From Microcebus murinus (Eukaryota > Chordata > Mammalia > Primates > Cheirogaleidae): a stretch of DNA of 64,000 nucleotides. Both the position numbers and the translations under genes were made by a program. The number at the start of each line of letters is the position of its first letter. Position 1 is the first letter of the stretch. This document shows positions 1-14,290 of the stretch, piece after piece. Below the pieces are notes generated by a model, which saw only the letters and a list, made by a program, of their open reading frames with translations, searched no databases and was not told the DNA's origin. The DNA lies in assembly GCF_040939455.1 (NCBI RefSeq), contig NC_134115.1, forward strand, positions 22,266,727 to 22,330,726, written 5' to 3'.

Positions 1-930
1 GGTAAATCTTGTCTCTTCTCCAAGGAGATCCTGCCCTCTATAACAATCTTGGAACATCTTCCTTTAATTTTATTTAGGAAAGTAATTTTCTTCTAATGCA
101 TTACATATAAGGCCTAGAACAAGAGGAACACATGAGTTCCTTTTAATCTGTGGTTTATATTTTCATCATGGGAAACAGAAGTATGAGCCCAGAATATTTT
201 CTGCAAAATATTCTGAATGTGCATTTTGGTCTGAACATGCATAAAAAGCAATTTCAATTTGTTTTCTCCACTACCGCTAATCTGTGTGACTATATTTAAG
301 AAGGCACCAAACAATATTTTTCAATTCCTTAAGTAAAGCCATTGTAAAAGCAAATGTGTTGCAAAAAACCTCATAATATATTATGAAATTAATTTTCCTC
401 CATCCTTGGTTGACCAGTTTTCTTTCTGAGCTTTCATCAAGCACATTTTAAGCTTGTTTTTAATCATCAATATCTGATATGACTATAAGAATACACTTTT
501 TTAATTTCTAAAAGAGTGCTTAAAATTTGTTATTGGTACAATAGGTTGCAACTTTGAATATATGTTGCAAAAGCAATGCTAACTCTGTTCCCTAATAAGA
601 TTTGTACAATAATATACTTCATTACATTATGAGCGTAGATGGATGTGACCATCAAACTTTAATGTATAATATTATTTTGATAGGAAAATTAATTTCAAAA
701 TCCAAACAATGGATTTATAAATTAACTTTTAGAATATATCTTGTCAGTTGGATACTACCTATATACCATAAATATAATCCACTTATTTTTAATTACTGCA
801 ATAACATACACTCATAAATCTATACACATAGTTCAAAAGGTATTTCTGGACTGCTTGGGGGTATATCAGTTAGGGCTCAGTCAGAACACAGAAATCACAG
901 CACTTGCTTTTACAGAGAATTTAAGGGGTT
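1..930. other. AT-rich intergenic, nothing recognised
   Basis: No coding signal, RNA gene or confidently named repeat was seen. The short open frames here are AT-rich and unlike any protein I know. Confidence 0.5.
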
Positions 931-934
931 GCTG

Positions 935-1125
935 AAACAAGTAATGGAGGATTGACAAGGCAAAAATGGAAACATTTCAATGATAGGGAGAGAGTAGCTA
1001 CAGATAATGGGTACAATGTACACTGTCTGGGTGATGGGCACACCTATAACTTGATTCAACCTGTACAAAAGCAATTTTTATAACCAAAACTTTTATACCC
1101 TTGTAATACTCTGGGAAAAAAAAAA
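935..1125 (+). mobile_element. L1 3' end fragment with A-tail
   Basis: The stretch 'gggtacaatgtacactgtct' followed by 'gggtgatgggcacacc' and an A-rich tail is the usual layout of a primate L1 3' UTR. It is 5'-truncated and non-coding. Confidence 0.6.
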
Positions 1126-1830
1126 AAAAGACAGCTGCTTATAGAGTTCTTGGAAAATGTGAACATAAATAGTTAACATTGGAAAATAATCATTTTCAAA
1201 TCGCTCTTAGCAACTGGAGAGAAGAAATACAAGACCAAAAAAAAAGAAAAAATAAGCTTATTATGATAACATGAACCAGGATCCTCTCTTAGGAGGAATT
1301 CTGTTTAAATGCCTCACATGTGTTGGTCATCCCCACCAAAACAGCCAAAATCCAAACCACCAACTCAATCATCAACAGGACTCCCCTTGGAATATCTGGT
1401 TTTCTGTACCTGAAGATTATCAGTGGGGTCAAAATAAAACACAATTATCCTAGAGAAGAGCTAAAATGATTCAAGTGGCTATGTGAGAGCCTGCAAGAAC
1501 ACATAAAGTCTGGAAGATTCAAAAGAGTTGAATGACTATATCTTCACAAGTCACAACATGAGAGACCTGTGGGGGAATCAAATAACCATCCACAAACATC
1601 CCAGGAGTGAAAACAAGGAGGAACAGGAATTTCTTCTCCTGGTACCAAGTGCACTTCTGGCATTTTCCGAGAAGGAGTAGGAAGTAAAAAGTACAAAGAA
1701 AACAATTCCAATTAATACCACCCAAAAAGTTCTTCCAGTTTTACTTTCATGCTTCCCTCTTGGTCTGCTATGCTACTATTCTTTGTACTAGCTCATTTCT
1801 GGCAATTTTGGAGCTTTTCAAAATTATTTT
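1126..1830. other. Intergenic, nothing recognised
   Basis: Moderately AT-rich sequence between an L1 tail and the first Alu. No gene, RNA or named repeat could be supported. Confidence 0.4.
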
Positions 1831-1831
1831 G

Positions 1832-2119
1832 TTGTGGTAGCTCACGCCTTTGTAATCCTAGCACTCAGGGAGGCCGAGGCGGGAGAATCGCTTGAGCTCA
1901 AGAGTTCAGGACCAGCCTGAGCAAGAGCCAGACCCCATCTCTACCAAAAATAGAAAAATTAGCCGGGTGACATGGGATATGCCTTTAGTCCAAGCTATTC
2001 AGGAGGCTGAGGCAGGAGGACGGCTTCAGCCCAAAAGTTTGAGGTTACAGTGAGCAATGAGGACTCACGGCACTCTACTGGGGGGAACGGAGTGAGATTC
2101 TGTCTCAAAAAAAAAAAAA
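1832..2119 (+). mobile_element. Alu SINE (old dimer)
   Basis: Dimeric Alu with 'tgtaatcctagcactcaggg', 'accagcctgagcaagagcc' and a terminal A-run. The flanks 'aaattattttg' and 'aaatcattttg' form a target-site duplication. It lacks the long lemur-type internal insertion, so it belongs to an older layer. Confidence 0.9.
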
Positions 2120-2620
2120 TCATTTTGTCTATATTTCTATATTATTTAAAATGTTTTCTTCAAAGCTTAAAGTGTTTCTTGAAAAAATTATGTGATTCCA
2201 GAAATTGAAGGTGGTAGCCTCTACCGCTACTCAGCTCTAAAAAAATAAAAATAAAAGAGAGATAGTAGCTGCAGGAAGCAGCTGCTACTCATAGAGCTGG
2301 TGAGAGGGGAAGTATTGAGATTCTTAAAACCTAAGAGCTAGGAGAGGGCTCCTGGGGTGCTGGGACTCAGACCTCAGAAAAGCAGGTGGTAGCCAGCTGG
2401 TGCTGTTATTTCTGCAGGTAAACACTGAAGCTGGGTCAGAGAAGATGGATTAAAAACTAGAAACTGGAACCGAGTGCTGCAGCCAGGGAGAGGAGACATT
2501 GCTTGGTAATAAAATTTACAGGAACGGCAAGCACTGATGAAGGAGCAAGTCCCTTGTCCCTTCTCGGGACTTAAAGTACTCCCTGTTGGCAAAACCTTAT
2601 AGGAAATAAGGTTTGCTGAG
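2120..2620. other. Intergenic, nothing recognised
   Basis: No gene or named repeat recognised. A weak inverted repeat (AGTAGC...GCTACT) lies near 2265-2290. Confidence 0.35.
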
Positions 2621-3837
<1,217 letters not shown>

Positions 3838-3967
3838 TTTTTATCCTATTTCCTATGTGTTTTATAGACAATATCCCCTTTTTAGGAATTGTTGATAGAA
3901 TTTTTTAAATTGATAGGAATTGTATCAATTCCTATATTTTTATTTTTCTACTTCTTAGGGTGCCATC

Positions 3968-4461
3968 TTTTTCTTTTTTTTTAAGAGAGAATCTCACTCT
4001 GTTGCCCTTGCTAGAGTGCATTGACTAGAATCAGGGGTCCTCAAACTTTTTAAACAGGGGACCAGTTCACTGTCCCTCAGACCATTGGAGGGCCGGACTA
4101 TAGTTTTAAAACACTATGAACAAATTCCTATGCACACTGCACATATCCTATTTTGAAGTAAAAAAACAAATAGGCAAAAACACCTGCATGTGGCCCACGG
4201 GCCACAGTTTGAGGACGCCTGGACTAGATCATAGCTCACTGCAACCTCGTACTCCTGGGCTCAAACAATCCTCCTGACTCAGCTTCCGAGTAGGTGGGAC
4301 TACAGGTGTATGCCACCACACCTGGCTAATTTTTTTCTATTTTTAGTGGAGATGGGGTCTTGCTCTTGCTCAGGCTGGTCTTGAAGGCCTGAGCTCAAGT
4401 GATCCTCCCACCTTAGCTTCCCGGAGTGCTAGGATTACAGGTGTGAGCCACCTCACCAGGC
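3968..4461 (-). mobile_element. Alu SINE interrupted by a hAT element
   Basis: Reverse Alu whose sequence stops at 'gagtgcattgactagaa' and resumes at 'gactagatcatagctcactg' after the 190-bp hAT insertion. Removing the insert restores a continuous old-type Alu, so the SINE was present first. Confidence 0.88.
4032..4221. mobile_element. Non-autonomous hAT transposon inside an Alu
   Basis: A 190-bp element starts CAGGGGTCCTCAAACT and ends AGTTTGAGGACGCCTG. These are 16-bp terminal inverted repeats with one mismatch. The flanks 'gactagaat' and 'gactagat' are an almost exact 8-bp duplication, the hAT hallmark. There is no coding capacity. The termini resemble the OposCharlie/Charlie class as I remember it; the exact family is inferred. 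Confidence 0.85.
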
Positions 4462-4465
4462 CCAT

Positions 4466-4600
4466 GAGCACTTGGATTGTTTCCACAGCTTTGCAATTGT
4501 GAATTGTGCTGCTATAAACATTCGAGTGCAGGTGTCTTTTTCATAAAGTGATTTTTGATCTTTTGGGTAGATGCCCAGTAGTGGAATTGCTGGATCTCCT
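4466..4600 (-). mobile_element. L1 ORF2/3' fragment, antisense
   Basis: 'attgtgctgctataaacatt' and 'agtggaattgctggatc' are standard antisense L1 ORF2 C-terminal sequence. The same motifs recur near 29860, 55235 and 55450. Truncated at both ends. Confidence 0.75.
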
Positions 4601-5590
4601 TGAATTCTTTGATCTGTCCTCCTTCACCCCTACCTCCTCCCTACCTCTCCATCCCTGCAGACCTTTTCCTACCTGCTTCAGCCCTCAACTCATAGTCACT
4701 CAAGATTTATTCCCCCACTTAGTTCTGATCACCTCCTCTGCACTCCATTGGCAAAGGTGGGGTCCCCTGCACTAAATAGCATGAGATGCCTGGACACATG
4801 ACAGCCAATACTGGATAGGTGAGATTGACCACAGATTTTTAGTCAAATACAGCCTGGGGAAGAGGGGAGGACACTGCGTGCCATTCAGGGCCCCATGGGA
4901 GTTGCATTTGAGAGCACAGGAAACCAGTGGGAGCTGTGGGAGGCTGGCTTTGTAGTAGTGACACAAGGGTGGGGTGGCTCTTGTTTCATGGGCAGAGGTA
5001 ATTGGCTTGTTTAAATAATTCTGTGGGCTGGCAGGAAGGTAAAATTCCTTAGATTGAGGATGGAGTAGGGTTTAGCTGGTCTGGCTGAAGTGGGGAACCT
5101 TTCCCACTAGGTGGGGAACATATCTACCAGGAACAGGGGAACTCATGGTTAGGCCTTTGGGGCCCTGTGAAAATAAAAGATGTCAAGGCAGCACATGGAA
5201 TTTCAGGCCTTACAATACATCCTTCCCTAGGATGGGTATTGAGGGGCTTAAAGACCCCAACAACAACCTCACCTGAGGTTGAAAAATGTAACTAGAAACA
5301 GGCTGATTATTTTATCCACTCAGGCTTTGGAAACAGATGGTCACTTAGCCTTTCCTTGGTGTCTCATCCAAAATTTAGTCCATGGCCTCCATAAGGTTAT
5401 ACATCAGAGCAAAGGACATCTTGGGGTCTCCTCCACAAATATTGCTAGAAACACAACCCTCATACTGAGCAAGTAACCATCTGCCATAAGCACAATCCTG
5501 ATTAAAATGTAAAAGTGGGGAAAGTATGAGAACCAACTCTTTTATGTGAACCTCATTTTGATGAGTTGAAATTTAAAAACTGAAGCTGTA
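4601..5590. other. Intergenic, nothing recognised
   Basis: Close to 1 kb without a named repeat or gene. The only open frames are short and show no family resemblance. Confidence 0.4.
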
Positions 5591-5593
5591 AAC

Positions 5594-5798
5594 CAGGAGT
5601 CCCCATTCTATGGTGAGTTGTATAATTATTTCATTATATATTACAATGTAATAATAATAGAAATAAAGTGAACAATAAATGTAATGCACTTGAATCATTC
5701 TGAAACCATCCCTCTACCCCCCCACCCCCCACCCTGCTTAGTGGAAAATTGTCTTCCATGAAAACAGTCCCTGGGGCCAAAAAGGTTGGGGACTGCTG
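5594..5798. mobile_element. hAT (Charlie/MER1-group) MITE
   Basis: Starts CAGGAGTCCCC and ends GGGGACTGCTG (inverted ends). The flanking 8-mers are 'ctgtaaac' and 'ctataagc', matching at 6 of 8. The interior 'ggaaaattgtcttccatgaa' and the C-rich block match a common mammalian Charlie-type repeat from memory. Non-coding. Confidence 0.75.
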
Positions 5799-5943
5799 CT
5801 ATAAGCTCTCCTTGTGTCTGTGCCTATGTTTATATATGTATGTTTATATATCTATTTGTATTTTTATATATGTATGTATATTTGTATGTAATATTTTTCT
5901 GCCTCCAAATGGTTACCAAATTAGATAATAAAATCCCTTAGAT

Positions 5944-6118
5944 GCCAGGCACCATGGTGTACATCTGTAGCCTGTACCCCCAGGGCTTTGGGAGACCAAG
6001 ACAGGAGGATCGCTTGAGCCCAGGAGTTGGAAGTTGCAGTGAGCTATGATGATGCCACTGCACTCCAGCCTGGCTGACAGAGCAAGACCTCATCTCTGAA
6101 AAAAAAAAAAAAAAAAAT
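5944..6118 (+). mobile_element. Free Alu monomer
   Basis: About 175 bp with one Alu unit ('tgcagtgagctatgatgatg', 'ccactgcactccagcctgg') and an A-tail. Flanks 'aaaatccctta' and 'aaaatctctta' form an imperfect duplication. Fossil monomer type, older than the dimers. Confidence 0.8.
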
Positions 6119-6700
6119 CTCTTAAAATTTTGTAGAGGTCTTCAATTGTGATTGGCTTAGATAAATATGTATGTATTAAGGAAATTGAACTTGTAATATT
6201 TTCAAAGTATTCTTAGAGAAACTACCTCAAATGTTTTAAAAATTAAAGGTCACATAATTTAGGTAAATATTTGGCAAATGAGACTAGTCAAATATTGTTG
6301 CTTTCATAAAAGCAGCTATCTTCTGAGTTATCAGCATTAAGTATAACACAGCGTACATTTTTATTCTATTTGGGTATGTTCTTCCTACACTTATTCAAGC
6401 TTACTGAACAATAAACTAGTATTATATCTACTACATGTTTAAGATTATAAAAATGTGAATTTGTGTTTAACCAAATTAAATCATTCTTCTGACAAACTTT
6501 ACTTCAACAATAATTATGTCTTTTAACACATAAACTTGAAGATAGTTTCCAAGATCTTTTAGGGATCTTAAAACCTTAGACTTATGCTAAATTAATTAAT
6601 GGACATTCATGTAGGATCTAGATCATTTATAAGTAAGATAGAAGAGTGGAGCATAATTTCAAGCTTATGTAAATTTAAATTTTTTTGCCTCTTAGACTAC
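6119..6700. other. AT-rich intergenic, nothing recognised
   Basis: AT-rich with no gene or confident repeat assignment. Confidence 0.4.
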
Positions 6701-7275
<575 letters not shown>

Positions 7276-7790
7276 GGCTACAAAATTGCTTTGAAAAATT
7301 TTAAAAATTTAACAAAATTTCCTTGAATGGAACACAGGGAGAATATGTAAAAGAATTAGGTACCACTTTCAAAGTATGAAGATGGAGAAAGCAAATTCAA
7401 CAATAAATGTACTGTTTAGGGAGAAAATAAAGTGTGACTTCTGAGCATACAAATTCCAAATAGAGTAAACCCTGAAATATGTCTCTGAAACCCACACATA
7501 TAAGTTACAATTTTTTAAAAAAAAGATACAAAGAAAGAAGTTGATTTCATTTAAGAGCAAGCAGCCTTTCTCAGAATGGTAACAAAACTAAAATCACCCA
7601 GACACAAAGCTTAATAGAGTTAACTTAATACATTGAAATTTTAAATGTGTGTACAGCAAAAGATAATCATAAACAAAGTTAAATGTCAAACAACAAATTA
7701 GAAAATATATGTAATAGTATATAAGCAAAAACTATTTTTAATAGTTTTTTACTTGGCAATTTTTAACGTATATATCAATATGTACTAGGG
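7276..7790. other. AT-rich intergenic, nothing recognised
   Basis: No gene or named repeat recognised. Confidence 0.4.
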
Positions 7791-7794
7791 GAAA

Positions 7795-9120
7795 AATGGT
7801 GAAAGGGCATGATCAGATACTTCACAAAAGAAGAAATCCATATGAAAAGATGCTCAAGTTCAATAAAATCCAAGAAATGCAAAATACAACTAGAAATCAT
7901 TTTGAATCTATTAGACTGGCAGAGTTGAAAAATATTGATAAGCCAAATACTGATGAAGGTATAGGAATAAAGACTCCTATACTGTTCTCATTGGTGTAGA
8001 TTACCATAAACTTCTAGAAGGCAGTTGGACAATATGAATACATAAAACAATTATTCATCTAGGAATTTATCCTATGTAAGAAATTTCACAAATTTTCTGA
8101 TTTCACAAAGATTTCTGAATCAAAATATTGGAAACAATGTAAGCATTGCTAAAAATGATATTTAGAAAAAGGTAAAATCATGACTCATGCAGACCTAAAA
8201 TGCACATGTGTTAAGGCATTTATTTTACTCATATGATATGAGGGAATCAGGCAGATGTTATAACCATTTCGAAGAAAAAAATCAAAATAGTACAGATTTA
8301 TTTGGAGTAAAGGAATGTTGAGATGAATTGCAAATGGAAACAGAACTGGTATTTCCATAGGGTGGGGGTGGGGGAGCCAATTAAATCATTACAAAACAGA
8401 AGTCACACACTATCAGTTACATATAACTTACAAAAAATGGCAAATGTCTCAGAGACAATGGAGTTAGAATTTATAACCCAGAAGGACATGCTATAGACAA
8501 TGCATAGTTTTTCATTAAAATGTCAGCGTTCATTGGCTGGGCGTGGTGACTCATGCCTGTAATCCTAGCACTCTGGGAGGCCTAGGAGAGAGGATCACTC
8601 AAGGTCAGGAGTTCGGAACCAGCCTGAGCAAGAGCAAGACCCTGTCTCTACTAAAAATAGAAATAAATTAATTGGCCAACTAAAAATATATAGAAAAAAA
8701 ATTAGCTGGGCATGGTGGTGCATGCCTGTAGTCCCAGCTACTCAGGAGGCTGAGGCAGAAGGATTGATTTAGCCCAGGAGTTTGAGGTTTCTGTGAGTTA
8801 GGCTGACACCATGGCACTCTAGCCCAGGCAACAGAGTGAGACTCTGTCTCAAAAAAACTAAAAAATAAAACAGAGTTCATTGATAGAAAAGTGGTTCAAT
8901 TATGTTGTGCTGATGTCATTCAGCTATAAAAAAAATGGTGTGGGTTATAACACTATATTATCATAGAAAGTAATATTAACCCATCATTAGGTGAAAAAAA
9001 AAGCAAGAGAAATCACTCTATGTGTTAACAATGCTGAAAGATACAGGTAAACAGATATGCAGTCATTTTGAGGGATTTTTTTTTACATTTTACTTCTTAA
9101 ATGTTTGAATGAAGAAAAAT
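7795..9120 (+). mobile_element. Old L1 fragment (sense), split by an Alu
   Basis: 'agatgctcaagttcaataaa' and 'gaaatgcaaaatacaactag' are degenerate L1 ORF2 C-terminal motifs ('rMLKFnkIqEMQNttrNH' in translation). Later text such as 'ttcattgatagaaaagtggt' and 'tcattcagctataaaaaaaatgg' fits the 3' end of an old L1. Many stops; fossil. Confidence 0.55.
8535..8870 (+). mobile_element. Alu SINE, lemur type
   Basis: Dimer from 'ggctgggcgtggtgactcat' to the A-rich tail. Flanks 'cagcgttcattg' and 'cagagttcattg' are the duplication. Inserted in the old L1. Confidence 0.93.
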
Positions 9121-9152
9121 ATACATATATACATTTTTTTATAGCTATCATT

Positions 9153-9691
9153 TGTAGGGAAGGAGGAAAAAACCCTCTCCTTTAACATGTTTAGGCTCAG
9201 TAACTGAGGCCTAGGAATTAAACTGACAAAAGATAGATTAACAGGAGAAATGTTTTATTTTGTTTGCATATGAAGACTTCACAGAAAAGAAGAAAAAACC
9301 CCAAAGAGGTGGTTAAACCAGGAGCTTATATACCCTGTTAACATAGGGTGATAAAGAGTGGAGAAGAGACTAGACAAAGGAATAGAGGGGGAGATTAGGC
9401 TTCACTGGTGGGGTAGATTGTGGGAAAATGACCGGAAAAGGTAAGGTAATCAAGGCTTGTTTAGTAAGTTTCTTATGCAGATTAGAGTTGTTCACCTCTT
9501 ATGGGTATAGGTGAGGGAATCACCTTTATAAATGGAACATCACCATTACAAAGGACAATTTATGCTCTGTTTGTAGGTAGAAAGAGGGCAAAGAGTTTTT
9601 ATTGTGTCGGTTGTTTCTCAGTTCTCTGTAGCTCAAAATAATCCTATGCCACAGGGACACATTTTAAGGTGGCATATTTTGATCCTTTTCA
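9153..9691 (-). mobile_element. Solo LTR, ERV1-like, antisense
   Basis: Reads TGTAGGGAAGG at the left and ends TTTTCA, giving TG...CA termini. On the minus strand it starts TGAAAAGGATC, as many primate ERV1 LTRs do, and contains a TATA-like 'gggtatataagctcc' (plus-strand complement near 9330). Duplication not clear, so boundaries are approximate. Confidence 0.55.
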
Positions 9692-9715
9692 AGTTGCCTC
9701 AAAAGATATTTCCAG

Positions 9716-10021
9716 GGCCGGGCGTGGTGGCTCACGCCTGTAATCCTAGCACTCTGGGAGGCTGAGGTGGGAGGATCACTGAAGGTCAGGAGTTTGAAAC
9801 CAGCCTGAGCAAGAGTGAGACCCCCGTCTCTACTAAAAAATATAAAGATATTAATTGGCCAACTAAAAATATATAGAAAAAATTAGCCGGGCATGGTGGC
9901 GCATGCCTGTAGTCCCAGTTTCTCGGGAGGCTGAGGCAGAAGGATTGCTTGAGCCCAGGAGTTTGAGGTTGCTGTGAGCTAGGCAACAGAATGAGACTCT
10001 GTCTCAAAAAAAAAAAAAAAA
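9716..10021 (+). mobile_element. Alu SINE, lemur type
   Basis: Starts 'ggccgggcgtggtggctcac' and ends in an A-run. The right end lacks part of the usual 'ctctagcctggg' block (small deletion). Flank 'atttcca' is repeated after the tail. Confidence 0.93.
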
Positions 10022-10199
10022 ATTTCCATTTTGAAAACAATAATATAAAACAAATGAATAAATAATCAACAACACACTTGGCATTTCTGTCCAAAAGGAT
10101 AAAATTTACAGTAAGCATATGCCCATCAGGATGTTTACCAGCAAAAAGAAGTATCCGTCTGAGTGGATAAACAACTTGCAGCATAGTCACCTCAGGTTT

Positions 10200-10800
10200 C
10201 AGTCTGAAGTGTCGGTTCTTGGCACGTTCATGGTTGAAGAATGAGCAGACACAACCAAGTAAGGCAAGCATGAAAATTAGGTTTATTGAGGAGAGAAAGC
10301 TAGGATTATAGGGGAAGAGCAAGATATAGGTTTACAGAGCATGATACATATGCCACAGATGACAACGAGACCCATTGTCACAGCAAAGGGAAGGTATAAC
10401 GAAGGCAGGGGGTGGGGTGGGAAAAGAGAGTTGGTGATGGTCTCAGTCTTCTTCTATAGTGCCAGGATTGGGAGTTCCCTGTGGCTCACATGTCACCATA
10501 GAACCACTTTGATTGGACAGTTGGGAGCTGCATGACCTGAGTCTTACTGCGCATGTGGAGTGTTTTAGGTCACTTCCAGACTCTATGGTACCTACGCTGC
10601 TTGGCCCGTGGGCTAGAGAGTCCTCTGCATTCTTCTGCAGTTGGCATGGTAAGTTCTGATTGGCAGATTCTTAGGGTGTTCCCTCCTCCCCCAGGGATGG
10701 CAGTAGCTCAGGGCAGGACCAACATGGGGGCCTCATAATTCTTCCCAGGTGGGGCAACTGCACCAAGGTAAAAACAGCCACTTTCATCCCTAGGAGACCC
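10200..10800 (-). mobile_element. Solo LTR (family D), antisense
   Basis: The interval around 10275-10360 ('aggtttacagagcatgatac', 'agccacagatgaca'-like) is shared with 40565-40760, so this is an interspersed LTR-like repeat. Antisense polyadenylation and GC-rich U3-like sequence fit an ERV LTR. Ends are approximate. Confidence 0.5.
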
Positions 10801-10864
10801 AGAATCCCTTGCTACCTACCTAACATTTATACAATGATATAATATTTAGGGGGGGGGGTGAAAA

Positions 10865-11215
10865 AAAAAGCTCTGAAACTGGATGAATATCACAGACCTT
10901 ATGCTGAGATGAAGATGCCAAACACAAAAGAGTACATACTGTTTGATTCATATTTATATAGTTGAAATTCTAGAACAGGCAAATCTAATCTCTAGTGATA
11001 GAAAGGAAGGCAGTTGTTGCCTGGGCTGAGTGTGGAGAGGGGAGGGGACTTACTTTTGGGGGTGAAAGAAATGTTTTTTATCTTGACTGTGGTAGTGATT
11101 GCCTGGGTGCATACATTTGTCAAAACTCATTGAACTATACACTTAAATTAAACCAGTCATATTTTATTATATGTAAACTATACCTGAATAAAATTGCTTT
11201 TTGTTTGTTTCCTAA
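10865..11215 (+). mobile_element. Old L1 3' end (sense)
   Basis: 'tgcctgggctgagtgtggag', 'cttgactgtggtagtgattg' and 'caaaactcattgaactatac' followed by 'aataaaattgc' are the typical 3' UTR of an L1M-age element. Non-coding. A G-run lies just upstream near 10851. Confidence 0.7.
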
Positions 11216-11660
11216 TGTCTGTTAGTAAAGACCAGAAAGGGTAAACAGAAAGGAGAGAGCATATGGTCGGCAGGACTTGGACACCCTGTGTTTGCAGAGA
11301 TGATAAGCTCCCAAAGAGCAGAGCATCTCCAGGCTTCTGGAAGTGTGCCTGGACCGCAGTGGTTCCTATCTGGAAGCCACCTGGTCAGGGATGGCTGGTA
11401 CAGCCATGCCACTAAAGGAACTATTTTGAAGGTGAAAGTGGATAGGAGAAGTTGTGAGGAATTTTCACAGTTATGGAAACTGGCACAGAAAAGGAAGGGG
11501 ATAGGGTCAAGGGGTAGAGGAGAAATATTAACACTGGGTACTGGACACCAGGGAGGGCAGACTGACATGCTAAATAAAGGAGACAGAAGAGCCAGGTGGG
11601 CTCATAGAGTTTTTTAAGCCAAGAACTAGAAAGTCTTTGCCTGGAGAGTTTTCTAATTAA
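11216..11660. other. Intergenic, nothing recognised
   Basis: Open frames of about 110 codons occur on both strands, but they overlap and resemble no known protein. Treated as chance. Confidence 0.4.
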
Positions 11661-11674
11661 AAAAAAAGGAAAAT

Positions 11675-12005
11675 GGCCATGCGTGGTGGCTCACACCTGT
11701 AATCCTAGCACTCTCGGAGGCCAAGGCAGGTGGATTGCTCGAGATCAGGAGTTTGAAACCAGCCTGAGCAAGAGTGAGACCCCGTCTCTACTAAAAATAG
11801 AAAGAAATTAATTGATCAACTAAAAATATATATACAAAAAATTAGCTGGGCATGGTGGCACATGCCACCATGCTACTCGGGAGGCTGAGGCAGCAGGATC
11901 ACTTGAGCCTAGGAGTGTAAGGTTGCTGTGAGCTAGGCTGACGCCACGGCACTCACTCTAGCCTGGGCAACAAAGCAAGACTCTGTCTCAAAAAAAAAAA
12001 AAAAA
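11675..12005 (+). mobile_element. Alu SINE, lemur type
   Basis: Dimer starting 'ggccatgcgtggtggctcac', with a small rearrangement ('catgccaccatgctactcgg') in the right half, and ending in an A-run. Confidence 0.93.
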
Positions 12006-12289
12006 GAACTACAATGTCCATGCTAAATGAACAAGAATATTCCAGATACAAACGTTGTTTAATAAGCTACCTCCCTTCTGACTTGCGATGTTGCATGAAG
12101 TGTGGCAGAGGTGCCCTCTGGTGGTAGCATGCAAAACCAAACGCATAAACATAAAACGGACAAGAAACAGGATGGAAATCAGCTCTAGTATTTATATGCA
12201 TTAGATCTTAGAAGGATATTCTAAAGAAGCAATTTAGCAATACCCACCTAGCATATCTGTTCTTTACCTTGCTGTTTCTCATATAACAC

Positions 12290-12580
12290 ATTTTGGAAAT
12301 CACACCATATTAGTTTTTATAAAGTGTCTTTGTTCTTTTCAACATCTGCATAGCAGAGGGGGTATACCATGATATTCAAATACATCCCTAATGGGCATTC
12401 AGGTTGTTTCCAGTTAGTTGCAATTACAAACAATGTTGCAATGAATATCTTCACACATATGTGAAATATATGTATAAAATAAATTGCCAGAAGTGATATT
12501 GCTTGGTCAAGATGTATGTGCATTTAAAATGTTGATAGGCATTGCCCTCTGTGTGGTTTCCTTCAAGACTAAAGGTGATT
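12290..12580 (-). mobile_element. Old L1 fragment, antisense
   Basis: 'caggttgtttccagttagttg' (split by decay) and 'acaatgttgcaatgaatatc' are antisense L1 3' region motifs, strongly diverged. Confidence 0.55.
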
Positions 12581-12900
12581 GGCAAAAGGATACCATCAGA
12601 CACAGGCAAAAGAAACCACTTCCTTAAACCTATGTAAAAGGTAGGAGAATTTAAACTCTAAGAAGACTAGAGAGAGCTGGAGTTCCAGCAGCCATCTCGG
12701 CCAGAAGGGCAAACTCCCCTGGGTGCTGTTTGCTGGATCCCAACAAGTTCTTCAGAAACTTGCCTTCTAGGGCACCCTCTTTATGTTCTGGAGCCCCCAG
12801 CTATGTGCCTGACCAGTGAAGGAGACTGGTAGTCACCCAAGTTCATTGCTGCATAATCATTGTAAGGGGAATTTGAAGGTCCGTTTCTCAGGGTAAATTT
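12581..12900. other. Intergenic, nothing recognised
   Basis: No gene or named repeat could be supported between the L1 fragment and the following Alu. Confidence 0.4.
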
Positions 12901-12908
12901 CCTACATA

Positions 12909-13165
12909 GGGCCGGGCGTGGTGGCTCACGCCTGTAATCCTAGCACTCTGGGAGGCTGAGGCAGGAGGATTGCTTGAGGCCAGGAGTTTGAGACCAGCTT
13001 GAGCAAGGGTGAGACCTCATCTCTACTAAAAAGAGAAAAATTAGCCAGGCGTGGTGGTGCACACCTATAGTCCCAGCTACTTGGGAGGCTGAGGCAAGAC
13101 GATCACTTGAGCCCAGATCATACCACTGCACTATAGCCTGGGTGACAGAGTGAGACTCTTTCTCT
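12909..13165 (+). mobile_element. Alu SINE without lemur insertion
   Basis: Dimer beginning 'ggccgggcgtggtggctcac'. The second half goes directly from 'aaaaagagaaaaattagcc' without the 'ggccaacta' segment. Flanks 'aatttcctaca' on both sides are the duplication. The right end is short. Confidence 0.9.
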
Positions 13166-13604
13166 ACATAAATTAATTTCCTACAGAGATGATCCCCTTA
13201 GGACTCCCAGGCCTTAGGCTTCGTGATGACTTTTCATGTCTCCCATGGAGGCACTACACACTCCCCCCAACAACATATGACTGACTGCTTCTTTCCTCAC
13301 ATCCTCACCAACACAGAAAAGCATCACAGTTTTTTTTTCTTTTCCAGTTCTAATTGGTAAAAACTGGAAAACAGGGTTTAAATTGTACATTTCTCTCAGG
13401 TGTAAGGTGCCACATCTTTTTACATAATGATATAAGAGACACATATGTCTATAGCCCCAGCAAAGCCCCTTCCAACGGGACCCTTGATCCTCATCCCTCT
13501 GTTAGGATCCAGAGCATCACCCTGGCAAAATTCTTCCTTCTGCAGCATCAATTTTTATTCTCTATACTGAATCTTTCCTAGCAGTACTCAAAAATGTTAT
13601 TTCT

Positions 13605-13936
<332 letters not shown>

Positions 13937-13975
13937 CAATGTTATTTCTACTTTAAAAAAAAAAAAAAAACCCTT

Positions 13976-14290
13976 GGCCTGGCATGGTGGCTCACACCTA
14001 TAATCCTAGCACTCAGGGAGGCCGAAGCAGGAGGATTGCTCAAGGTCAGGAGTTCAAAACCAGCCTGAGCAAGAGCAAGACCTCATTTATACTAAAAACA
14101 GAAAGAAATTAATTGGCCAACTAAAAATATATATAAAAAATTAGCAGGGCATGGTGGCGCATGCTGGTAGTCCCAGCTGTTCAGGAGGCTGAGGCAGTAG
14201 GATAGCTTGAGCCCAGGAGTTTGAGGTTGCTGTGAGCTAGGCTGATGCCACGGCACTCAGTCTGGGCAACAGAGTGAGACTCTGACTCAT

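Noticed and set aside
9786..10322. 178-codon open frame on the minus strand
   Set aside because: About half is translated Alu ('[19 protein letters not shown]' type) and the rest is LTR sequence. Many Alus in the window give the same peptide.
11212..11617. Opposed open frames of 109 and 118 codons
   Set aside because: No homology recognised, mutually overlapping on both strands, no splice or promoter context.
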